Assembly (NCBI GenBank): GCA_002887195.1
Contig: PJAB01000509.1
Coordinates: forward strand, 1 to 24,974
Source: Chrysochromulina parva
Taxonomy: Eukaryota; Haptophyta; Prymnesiales; Chrysochromulinaceae
Reading direction: 5' to 3'
DNA length: 24,974 nucleotides
Part shown: positions 8,084 through 16,000 of the stretch, in pieces
Layout: the number at the start of each line of letters is the position of its first letter
Numbering within the stretch: the stretch's first letter is position 1
Notes under the pieces: generated by a model
Told to the model about the DNA's origin: nothing
Database searches by the model: none
The model's input: the letters and a program-made list of their open reading frames with translations, nothing else
Program-made: the position numbers and the translations under genes

Positions 8084-8815
8084 ATGCTCGGACGTACGCT
8101 GATCCTCCGCGGCCGCCAGCCACGGGCGGCCGGGTCGTCATCCTCGCTCATCGCCGCCTTCCGCCGTGCGATGTTCATCCAGACGGAGACGACGCCCAAC
8201 CCGGAAAGCCTGAAGTTTCTGCCGGGCAAGGCCGTGCTCCCGGCCGATGCGGGCGTGATGGCGCGCGACTTTAAGAGCTTCAAGGAGTCGCAGGCCTCGC
8301 CACTCGCCAAGAAAATCTTTCAGATTGAGGGCGTCTCGGGCGTCTTCCTCGCTGACAAATACATCACAATCACAAAGAAGGAAGAGGTCGACTGGCAGAC
8401 ACTCAAGCCGCAGCTGTTTGCGAACATCATGGACTTTTACGCGACCGGCGAGCCGGTGCTCGCCGTCGGCGGCGAGGCGGAGGTTGACTCTCTCGCCATC
8501 ACCGACGACGACTCCGAGGTAGTGCAAATGATCAAGGAGTTGCTTGAGATGCGCATTCGGCCGTCCGTGCAGGAGGACGGCGGCGACATCAAGTTCCACG
8601 GCTTCAACGAGGAGAAGGGCGTCGTCACGCTCGAGATGCAGGGTTCATGCTCAGGCTGCCCCTCTTCGTCGGTTACGCTCAAGAGTGGCATTGAGAACAT
8701 GCTGATGCATTACATCCCCGAGGTGAAGGAGGTGGTCAACATCGGCGGCGAGAAGGAGGTGGAGGACGAGGGCACGCTCTCGAGCAGCGGGCACAGAGTC
8801 GACACTTCACTCTGA
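8084..8815 (+). CDS. NFU1: NFU1-type mitochondrial iron-sulfur cluster scaffold
   Basis: The 243-residue protein has both NFU1 domains. The NFU N-terminal domain starts with MFIQTETTPNPESLKFLPG (from residue 30) and includes IFQIEGVSGVFLADKYITIT. The C-terminal NifU-like domain has IRPSVQEDGGDIKF and the cluster-binding CxxC in GSCSGCPSSSVTLKSGIEN (Cys189 and Cys192). NFU1 passes [4Fe-4S] clusters to targets such as lipoate synthase and respiratory subunits. The first ~29 residues are Arg/Ser/Ala-rich without acidic residues, consistent with a mitochondrial transit peptide, which supports the ATG at 8084 over the internal ATG at 8171. The C-terminal tail after EVKEVVNIGGE is short, acidic and not conserved. 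Confidence 0.95.
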   Translation: MLGRTLILRGRQPRAAGSSSSLIAAFRRAMFIQTETTPNPESLKFLPGKAVLPADAGVMARDFKSFKESQASPLAKKIFQIEGVSGVFLADKYITITKKEEVDWQTLKPQLFANIMDFYATGEPVLAVGGEAEVDSLAITDDDSEVVQMIKELLEMRIRPSVQEDGGDIKFHGFNEEKGVVTLEMQGSCSGCPSSSVTLKSGIENMLMHYIPEVKEVVNIGGEKEVEDEGTLSSSGHRVDTSL

Positions 8816-9264
8816 GACGGTGGCCCAGCGTACATACAACGAGGTTCGAGGCGGCACAGCAGAGTGACGGCAAATTCTGGGAGAGGCCCGTGAGCGAATC
8901 GAGAAAGTAGAGGACAAGAGGAGACCGACCAACCCGGTGTAATTCTACATGTCCGCGTGCGTAGCGACCGCATGTGCGAGGCATGCGCCGCTGTGCGCAG
9001 GATAAAAAGACGCTTAAAGGCCCATTCACGAGCGACGAGAATGACTTGATTTTCACACTGGAACATGTTTGTTCACACCATATGACAAACTGTGTCTCGT
9101 TTCACTGTTAACAAGTAAGCACAAAACTTGAGAAAGGGTCAGTTGAATCGACACAAAACTTGCTTCGCGAGTCGCGGCGTTGCCGAGCGCCGTCGGCACC
9201 AACTTCGGCACCCACGAACCCTGGAGAGGGGGCACGACGCGAAGGCGGAAATAACCTGATTGGG
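8816..9264. other. Intergenic region between NFU1 and the ASM-like gene
   Basis: These 449 bases hold the NFU1 3' end and the upstream region of the phosphodiesterase gene. A locally AT-rich stretch at about 9040-9160 probably includes the promoter. I see no RNA gene and no structured repeat. Confidence 0.4.
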
Positions 9265-10857
9265 ATGGCGAAATCTGCTCGTCGACGACTCCTTGGTCAC
9301 TTCGTCGTCGCTCACCTCGCAGTAGGCGCTGCTGGTGCTGTCGCGCCCTACATTGTTGACGAGCTTCGCAGCGCCCTGAAGACCATGGATCATGATGGAG
9401 ATGGCATCGTCTCTGGACTTGAGATGGCCGTTGGCATCCTCTCCTCTGCCGAGCCATGGCCTCTGGCTTCGGCGGCCTATTTGCGGCGTCGCTCTTCTCC
9501 ATTCGAACGGTATCCGTTCGGCGAAAAGCAGTGCGTTGATCCTACCCTCGACGCCGTCAGCTTCCTCGAGTGCGCTGTTCACCGCCACCGCTCCACTGGC
9601 CAGTCGGAAGCAACGGAGCCCGCCATGGGCTTCGATGAGCTCTTTGCCTTGCACGTGCATGCGTGCACGACTCCGGCAGCTGCGTGGTTGAAGGGCCTTT
9701 GTCTCGGCACGTGCACCCAGTGCGCCACACCACGAGAACAGCTGCCTGTGATGGCACCCTCACCGCCGCTCGGCGCGGATGCCGTCACCATCCTGATCTC
9801 GTCGGACTCTCACGTGGAGCCATGGTACCTATCACCCTCGGCTCCTCCGCTGAACCCGAGCGAGGGCGCAACGACGTCGAAGTACCGCCAACCGTTGACC
9901 AGCAGTCATACCGTCAGTCGCTTCCAAGACGCAACGCTCGAGAACATGTTCTCGTGCCAGAACGAGCACTCGGTGCCGTCGACGTGCGAGCTTATTTCGG
10001 CCGATCCGCCAGTAGACATCCACGCCTCGCACTACTACTCCAAGGCCGCCGCGAATGCGACGGTCTACTTTTTCGTGGGCGACACGCAGGCGCACTCGTT
10101 CGATGGTTCGCCGAGCGCTGCGGACAATGCGAAGGCGGTGAACCTCACGCTGGCCCGCATGATGAGCGATGCTCTCAAGCGCTTCGGTGGCAGTGCGGCC
10201 AACATCGTCTGGACCGCCGGCAACAACGACGGCCCGCACGACGCCATCTTCAAAAAGCAAGATGCGGCCACGAAAGCATGGGCGAACGCTCTCCTCGCCG
10301 CGAACGTCGTCACCGACGACCTCGGTGTGAAATACACGTCCACTGTGAGTGAAACCGAGGTGTTCTCGCAGACGGACGTCTTCAAGCTGGTCGGCTTCTA
10401 CATGAAGGCACTGCCCGCGCTGACCAACCGGTCGTACGCCATCGTCCTCAACACGAACCTGGGCGGCGACAACCCCGCGCAGCAGTCCTACCTCGAGCAG
10501 TCGCTCGATTGGGTCCATCGCACGCACGGTGACGCCGGCATCGTGTACGTCCTCGGGCATCACCCCGAAGTGATGAGCGTGGGCACGGATGTGGTGCCCG
10601 AAGCGTACCGTCCGATGGTGAAGGGCGTCTTCTGCGGGCACAACCACGACGCCAAGTCCACCTCCAGCAAGCTCTTCACGAACGTGGGCGGGCTGACGTA
10701 TGATAGCCAGCCCAAACCGCACAACTTTCTGATCGCGCAGGTCGACGCCGATCATCCCGAAGTGCGTGTCGACGTGTCGCATGCCGGCATCAACGGCGTG
10801 CACTACTACACCCCGGGCGACAATCGGAAGGTAACCGACGTCACCTTGTGGAATTGA
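9265..10857 (+). CDS. Secreted acid-sphingomyelinase-like phosphodiesterase with EF-hand
   Basis: The 530-residue product begins with a basic then hydrophobic segment (RRRLLGHFVVAHLAVGAAGA) that looks like a signal peptide. A canonical EF-hand loop DHDGDGIVSGLE follows at residues 42-53. The rest is a calcineurin-like metallophosphoesterase of the ASM/SMPDL3 type: DSH (D181, H183), GDTQAH (D273, H277), GNND (319-322), GHHP (H432) and GHNH (H459, H461), with Cys-rich linkers. From memory of human ASM, all seven metal ligands have counterparts, but the catalytic His after the ligand Asn in GNH is Asn here. ASM-like enzymes cleave phosphodiester or phosphoanhydride bonds in lipids or nucleotides outside the cell or in lysosomes; the substrate here is unknown. 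I use the ATG at 9265; the frame extends upstream to 9160 but contains only a TTG. Confidence 0.82.
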   Translation: MAKSARRRLLGHFVVAHLAVGAAGAVAPYIVDELRSALKTMDHDGDGIVSGLEMAVGILSSAEPWPLASAAYLRRRSSPFERYPFGEKQCVDPTLDAVSFLECAVHRHRSTGQSEATEPAMGFDELFALHVHACTTPAAAWLKGLCLGTCTQCATPREQLPVMAPSPPLGADAVTILISSDSHVEPWYLSPSAPPLNPSEGATTSKYRQPLTSSHTVSRFQDATLENMFSCQNEHSVPSTCELISADPPVDIHASHYYSKAAANATVYFFVGDTQAHSFDGSPSAADNAKAVNLTLARMMSDALKRFGGSAANIVWTAGNNDGPHDAIFKKQDAATKAWANALLAANVVTDDLGVKYTSTVSETEVFSQTDVFKLVGFYMKALPALTNRSYAIVLNTNLGGDNPAQQSYLEQSLDWVHRTHGDAGIVYVLGHHPEVMSVGTDVVPEAYRPMVKGVFCGHNHDAKSTSSKLFTNVGGLTYDSQPKPHNFLIAQVDADHPEVRVDVSHAGINGVHYYTPGDNRKVTDVTLWN

Positions 10858-11101
10858 GCGCGCCTTGGGGCATGCGCGCTCTGCGCCGAGCGCAGTCTGC
10901 GACTCGAGTATACCGTGGAAACGCACGCGGAACGACAGCGCCACTATCATCCCACTTCCCATTCGATACTTCCCACATCCGCGCTGTAGGCTGCAGCGCT
11001 CAGGGTTACTTGGATACGGCACATGTACTGGGTTATAGGGACTGGGCGGACTGTCACGTTCGTCAGACTCCTCCCCGTTCCTATTGTAGGCCCCTTCAGT
11101 C

Positions 11102-11130
11102 CAAGTCAAGTCAAGACTTGACTTGACTTG
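11102..11130. repeat. Perfect 29-nt palindrome made of CAAGT/ACTTG units
   Basis: The left arm CAAGTCAAGTCAAG (11102-11115) is the exact reverse complement of CTTGACTTGACTTG (11117-11130), with a single central A. Each arm is itself a tandem of a 5-nt unit. It lies about 100 bases before the CbtB ATG and could be a dimeric protein-binding site or a hairpin in RNA. Confidence 0.9.
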
Positions 11131-11213
11131 TCTTAGTCCATTCACAAGGAGAAAGGAGCCTAGGAGGGGCTCACGGATCGGCTCACGTGGGCTGCGGACC
11201 AGAACTCGGAGCA

Positions 11214-11222
11214 ATGTTGTAG
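11214..11222 (+). promoter_or_regulatory. Minimal upstream ORF (Met-Leu-stop) before CbtB
   Basis: The sequence ATG TTG TAG lies in the probable leader, with its stop eight bases from the CbtB start. Very short uORFs can stall ribosomes or limit reinitiation. Whether the transcript includes this position is not known. Confidence 0.4.
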
Positions 11223-11230
11223 TCCACTGT

Positions 11231-11398
11231 ATGGGCATCAGTGTCCTTCGCTTGACCCTCGCCGAACGCGTCGCTGCCTGCGCCGTCTGCTTCGCCGTCG
11301 GGGCTGCTCTCCTCTTCGCGGTCGGCTTTGCTCACAGCACCACTCTCCACAATGCCGCACACGATGTCCGCCACACCTTCGTCTTCCCGTGCCACTGA
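11231..11398 (+). CDS. cbtB: CbtB family protein (candidate cobalt transporter small subunit)
   Basis: The 55-residue protein is a complete CbtB. One membrane segment (about residues 14-33) is followed by the family's C-terminal metal-binding signature HSTTLHNAAHDVRHTFVFPC plus a final His, giving H35, H40, H44, H48, C54 and H55. In bacteria cbtB sits beside cbtA under cobalamin control, and the pair is predicted to import cobalt. The ATG at 11231 has T at -3 and G at +4, a mediocre eukaryotic context. The frame extends upstream only through a TTG at 11123. The stop lies inside the 5' part of the CbtA frame, so the two genes overlap. I know of no described eukaryotic CbtB function; membrane location and metal are inference from the family. 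Confidence 0.85.
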   Translation: MGISVLRLTLAERVAACAVCFAVGAALLFAVGFAHSTTLHNAAHDVRHTFVFPCH

Positions 11399-12386
11399 GG
11401 CCGCACGCCGTTTCAATCTGCTGCGCGTGGGTGCCCTGATCCTCCGCCTGATGACGAGCTCGTTCATCACTGCGATCGTGATGGGCGTGCTCGCCACCGG
11501 GTACGAGTACGCCCACGTCGTCCCTCTCATTATGGAGGCCGAGGCCTTCGAACGCCGACGTCTGAGCGAAGGAAATGCGACGAGTGAGGAGGTTGAAGAA
11601 TGGGCTCCGGCGGACGGCATGGAACGCGGCGCGTACACGTTCTTGTCCAACGTGATCGTCTCCTTCGCCTTCTCCCTCATGCTCGTCGCGATCGCCGCCA
11701 TCGACGACGTCCACGTCAGCATGCGCAGCGGCCTGCAGCGCGGCGCCGCAGGCTGGACCATCTTCGTGGCGCTGCCATCGGCCGGACTCCCGCCCGAGCT
11801 GCCGGGCATGGCGGGCGCCGACTTAACGAGCCGCCAGCTGTGGTGGCTCTACGCAGTCTTCTTCGGCGCCCTCGGCTTCTTGATCGCTCTCCTCGCCTCC
11901 CGCCTCCCCGAGCCGCGCCGAGCGGCAAGCGCCGAGAAAGTGGTTACGTTCTATCAGCTGCGAGGCGAGTCACTCCGCTATTGGATCATCCAGCTCACGG
12001 CGATCGTGCTCGCATGTGTCGTGGCCGCTATCCCGCATATGAGCGGCGCGCCGCACCCCAGCCTCTCCCACGAGCCCGTCAACACGACCGTCACGTGCGG
12101 CGCGTCGCACGAGGAGTGCGCCAAGGCCGGTCCGGGACCGGAGCTCGCCGCGACGTACGCTGTGTGGTGCCTGGCGACCGCATTCCTCTACTGGCTGTGC
12201 CTCGGCGTCTCGTCGTGCTTCACGTACAACCTGTTGATGTGTTTCGAAGCGCCACTCCTTCCCGAACTCTCGATCCGGCCCGTAGGTCCTAAGTACGAGC
12301 CTAAGTACGACCTGGCCGATTCGAGATTCAGCCGAGATTCGGCCGAGGAGTCGAGAAGCGTGATGAATGGCGCAGACGCTCTCTGA
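11352..12386 (+). CDS. cbtA: CbtA family membrane protein (candidate cobalt transporter)
   Basis: The 344-residue product shows the CbtA hallmarks. The first membrane segment (VGALILRLMTSSFITAIVMG) leads into EYAHVVPLIMEAEAFE, then a second helix after YTFLSNVIVSFAFSLMLV. The highly characteristic LPPELPGMAGADLTSRQLWW precedes a third helix, and further helices lie at IIQLTAIVLACVVAAIP and TYAVWCLATAFLYWLCLGV. That makes about five membrane spans, as usual for the family. The hydrophilic tail (about 50 residues) is extra. Candidate starts are ATG 11352 (A at -3), 11364 and 11451; the last would cut into the first helix. The first two overlap CbtB in another frame by 47 or 35 bases. The role (cobalt uptake together with CbtB) is inferred from bacterial relatives. 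Confidence 0.85.
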   Translation: MPHTMSATPSSSRATEAARRFNLLRVGALILRLMTSSFITAIVMGVLATGYEYAHVVPLIMEAEAFERRRLSEGNATSEEVEEWAPADGMERGAYTFLSNVIVSFAFSLMLVAIAAIDDVHVSMRSGLQRGAAGWTIFVALPSAGLPPELPGMAGADLTSRQLWWLYAVFFGALGFLIALLASRLPEPRRAASAEKVVTFYQLRGESLRYWIIQLTAIVLACVVAAIPHMSGAPHPSLSHEPVNTTVTCGASHEECAKAGPGPELAATYAVWCLATAFLYWLCLGVSSCFTYNLLMCFEAPLLPELSIRPVGPKYEPKYDLADSRFSRDSAEESRSVMNGADAL

Positions 12387-12608
12387 GTGACGTCTTCATG
12401 CAGCCTTCATGCAGCGCACGCTGCGCCGTCGGCATCGTGGAGGTACCAGCCGAGGCCCGGCCGTATCTCATGAGGGAACGGCCTTGGCGCCCGGTGTTGC
12501 AGAGGCTCCCGATGCCCGACGCGGAGGGCCCTCGCTTGAGGGAGAGGCGCTTCTCGCCTTTACCACAGGGTCCCCAGTACAATGTATAGAAAGGGTTGAC
12601 TTTGGGCT

Positions 12609-12627
12609 GACCCCCTTTATGGGGGTC
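12609..12627. repeat. Short hairpin GACCCCC / GGGGGTC
   Basis: A 7-bp perfect stem encloses a TTTAT loop. It could act in the CbtA 3' end or the following promoter. No U-tract follows. Confidence 0.5.
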
Positions 12628-12748
12628 CCAAGTATAACCCGAACCCTCAGGTTTAAGTCGAGGTATTTAAGTAAAAGTTCTATCCATTGAGTACGACTCG
12701 AGAAAGGCCAGAGACCAATCAGCAAATGATCAATTGCAAATGATCGGC

Positions 12749-12824
12749 AACGTTAGTATGAGTGGACGTTTAACGTTGGTCGTTGCACGTTCGGTACACG
12801 TTCGGAAACGGTTGCATAGACGTT
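12749..12824. promoter_or_regulatory. Cluster of six ACGTT motifs
   Basis: ACGTT occurs at 12750, 12766, 12773, 12787, 12798 and 12820, two of them as the palindrome AACGTT. An AACGG core, as in plant mitosis-specific activator elements, lies at 12807-12811. The density suggests a transcription-factor platform for the downstream gene, but this is inference. Confidence 0.35.
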
Positions 12825-12949
12825 GGACGCCGACCGACCCCCAAGAAAAAGCTTCTCCATGGCTGACCCCCACCTTGCCGGGGTACTTGTAATCGACGCG
12901 TTTTGGTATGAGTGATTCCGCAATTTGTGTTGCCGCCGCCAACTACTCG

Positions 12950-13003
12950 TCGTTTGCCTGCCGCCGAACACGGCGAGCACGGCGATGTTCGGCAGGCAAA
13001 CGA
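12950..13003. repeat. Imperfect inverted repeat flanking the likely start codon
   Basis: The arm at 12950-12970 pairs with 12986-13003 (GTTTGCCTGCC against GGCAGGCAAAC, with a 3-nt bulge). The loop of about 15 bases ends at the ATG at 12985. If transcribed it would form a stable stem at the start site. Confidence 0.7.
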
Positions 13004-16000
13004 GCAAGCGCGAGCCGGAGCAGCGGCCGGGGCGAGGGGACAACGAGATGGGCCAGAGCACGCTCATCAATGGAGAGGGCGCCAATGGGCTGCGACTCGG
13101 TGCCACACGCTTCGCGGACGCTGACCACACCGGTGCGTCCAAGACCACCAATCGTGGCCCGGGCGGCGCTGGCGGCACGCACACCACGCTCGACGACCTG
13201 CGCCACGCCCTGAAACTCCTCCGCTCGGCGCCAAGGACCGAGGAGGGCAGGGCATGCCTCGATCTGTGCGAGTCTGCGTTGCGTGCTCAGGAGGAAGCTG
13301 TTGCGCTCGTGCCACAGCTCATCGAGCAAGAGCGCGAGGCGAGCGCGGCCGCGAAGCAACATGCGAAGCAGCTCGCGGCCGAACTCGCCGCGTGCTGTCG
13401 GCGTGAGGAGGAGCTCATGCGGCAGGCCAAGGGCGCCGAGGCGGCGGCGCTGCGTGCGACCCGTGTTGCTGAGGCGGAGCGCGAGGCGGCCGCGCGAAAG
13501 GTGGAGGCTGCGACACGGCGTTGCGTGCGCGCCGTCGAGGAGGAGCGTGCCCGGGGCGCCAAGGCCCTCGCCGATGAGCAGCGCCGTGCCGCCGTGTGGC
13601 GTGAGGAGCTCGAGGCGCTGCGGCGCTCCACAGCCTGCGCTCCTTGCGAGCAGTCTGTGAAGGCAGGCTGTGAACTCGAGCAGTCTGTGAAGGCAGGCTG
13701 TGAACTCGCCGTCGCGAGCTGCGAGCAAGAGGCGATGAGTGGCGAGGCCGAGCGCCTTGACGAGCATCTGCGCGAAGCGATCGCGGCGACGCTGTCAGTG
13801 GAGCCGCAGCTCGCGGCCGAGCGCCGCACCGAGCGCCGCACCACGGCCACCGAGGTCGACGTAAAGGTGCGTGGGGCGGCGGAGGCGCACGCCGTGGCCT
13901 CGCACAGACCTGTCGATCCCGAGGCCTTTGCGGAGCTGGCAGCAGTCCAGGCGAGCTCGGCCGCCGAAGTGGCAGCGCTCAAGGAAGCGGCCGCCGCCGA
14001 GGTGGCAGCTGTCAAGGAAGCGGCCGCAGCCGAGGTGGCAGCTGTCAAGGAAGCGGCCGCAGCCGAGGTGGCAGCGGTCAAGGAAGCGGCCGCAGCCGAG
14101 GTGCGGGCGGCACAGGCGCTGGCCAAGGAGGCGGCGGACGAGGCGGCGGAGGAGCGACGCCAGTGCGAGGAGGAGGTGGCAGAGACACTCAAGATGATGC
14201 GCTCGATGCAGGCGGAGCTCAGCACCACGCGGCGACACGAGCTCAGCACGACGCGCTCGGCGCTGCATTCGAGCCAGGAGGACCTCAGCGTGCACCGCGC
14301 CGAGATGGGCGCTCAGCTCGACGCTGCTCAGGTCCAGCTCAGCTGGACGGAAGCCCGTCTCAGTGCCGTGGTTGATGAGCTCGGCGGCGAGCGCAGCCGC
14401 GCCGAGGAGCATTGCGCCGACGCGCTCGCCACAGCGCTCGCAATGGCGCGCGCGCAGGCCGAGGCTGAGGCGCGTGAGGCGGCGAGCGCTGTGGCGAGCG
14501 CTCACGCAGAGGCGACGAGCGCTGTGGCGAGCGCTCACGCAGAGGCGGCCGCGCAGGCGACGGCGGCCGCCGCACTGGCCGCCGCACTGGCGGCCGCCCA
14601 TACGGAGGCGATGCGCTCGGTTCTGCTGTCCGAGGTCCGGGCTGCCGAGGAGGAGACGGCGCAGCTGCAGGGAGTGTTCGTCAGGATGGCGGCAGCTGGG
14701 GCGGAGCTGCGAACGCACGCGCTCCGCACCGAGGAGGACCTCAGCGTGCATCGCGCCGAGATGGGCGCTCAGCTCGACGCCGCTCAGCACCACGCGCTCC
14801 GCACCGAGGAGGGAGCTCGGCGCGCTGTTGAGCGCCCAGCTCGGCGTGAGATGCAGGAGGCACAGGCCGTGGCGCGAGCACGCGAGCACGCGTTGAAGGC
14901 GGAGGTGGAGGCCGCGCTGCCGAGGTGTGAAGGCCGAGGTGTGAAGGCGGAGGTGGAGGCCGCGCTGCAGGCGGCGGAGGCGCGATGGGTGGAGGAGGCG
15001 GCGCAGGTGGCGCAGGCGGACAAGGCGGCACTCAAGGCGGACAAGGCGGACAAGGCGGCACTCAAGGCGGACAAGGCGGACAAGGTGAACCTCGAGGCGG
15101 ACAAGGCGGACAAGGCGAGCCTCGAGGCGGACATGGCGGCCCTCGAGGGCGCCTACGCAGCGCTCGTTGCACAGAGGGCACTGCTCGAGGACGAGAAGGA
15201 GGCGCTGCAGGCCGACAAGGCAGCGCTGCAGATGGACCTGCGCCGGACGAGATCCATCTGGCATGCCGAGCGCGCCGAGCTGGGCACATCAGTCGAGGAC
15301 CTCTCCGCTGCCCTCGAGGAGCGCAGCCTGACGCATGCAGCGCTCGAAACGACGCTTGTCGCGGAGCGCGAGGCTCACCACGCGACGCGCGCCACCCTCG
15401 GCGCACTGCGCGCGGCACTCCATGAGGAGAAGCGAGGCTCCCTGCGTCAGCAGTACCTGGCGTCGTCGCAGCGCCTTTCGGAGGACCATGCTGCCTTCTC
15501 GGCCGCCAACGGCGCGCTCGACATGGCGCTCGCCGAGGTGCAGGCGGCGCGCTCGACATGGCGCGATGTGCAGCCGGGCGCCGCGCACGCCGAGCAGCTC
15601 GAGGCACGGCAGGAACGTCTCGGCGAGCGCCATGCCGAGCAGCTCGAGGCACGGCAGGAGCGTCTCGGCGAGCGCCATGCCGAGCAGCTCGAGGCATGGC
15701 AGGAACGTCTCGGTGCACTCCAAACTGCAGAGCGCGCCGCGGCGCAGGCGGCCGTGGCGGCCGAGGCCGAGGCGGCGGCGCAAGGCGCACTCGCGGAGCA
15801 GCGCTGTGCCGAGCGCCACGCGCTCGAGCTTGAGCTCCGGCGCGAGATTGCCGTGCAGATCGCAGATGCGGCCGCCGAAAGGCAGGAGCTCGGCGAGCAG
15901 CTCGCGGCAGCGCGCGCCGAGGTGGACGCGGCGCGTGCGCAAGCGGCGGCACTCTCAGTGGCCCATGCCGAGATGCTCAGAGTACATGGGGTGCAGCTGA

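Larger units (their letters stand above)
10858..11230. promoter_or_regulatory. Upstream region and leader of the cbtB-cbtA locus
   Basis: These 373 bases separate the ASM-like gene from CbtB. They hold a perfect 29-nt palindrome (11102-11130), a CACGTG box (11184-11189) and a two-codon upstream ORF (ATG TTG TAG, 11214-11222) ending eight bases before the CbtB start. No cobalamin-riboswitch-like architecture is apparent by eye. Confidence 0.5.
12387..12984. other. AT-richer intergenic region upstream of the coiled-coil gene
   Basis: These 598 bases hold the CbtA 3' end and the upstream region of the coiled-coil gene. From about 12570 to 12910 the composition is clearly AT-richer than the coding DNA around it. 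Contents include a hairpin (12609-12627), an 11-nt direct repeat GGCTGACCCCC (12605-12615 and 12861-12871), a cluster of six ACGTT motifs (12749-12824) and GTATGAGTG twice (12756 and 12907). I see no gene. Confidence 0.55.

Noticed and set aside
9832..11238. Antisense ORF of about 468 codons opposite the ASM-like gene
   Set aside because: The sense strand encodes a recognisable enzyme, and the antisense frame has no motif and runs through intergenic DNA.
11390..11400. Programmed +1 frameshift at the CbtB stop (CAC TGA G)
   Set aside because: It would give a CbtB-CbtA fusion, but no recognisable slippery site or stimulatory element is visible, and both ORFs are complete on their own. It remains possible but unsupported.
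11381..11458. A splice event joining CbtB to CbtA into one protein
   Set aside because: The only frame-correct GT-AG pair I found (11389 to 11458, 70 nt) has no pyrimidine tract, would remove the conserved C-terminal Cys-His of CbtB and would cut the first CbtA helix.
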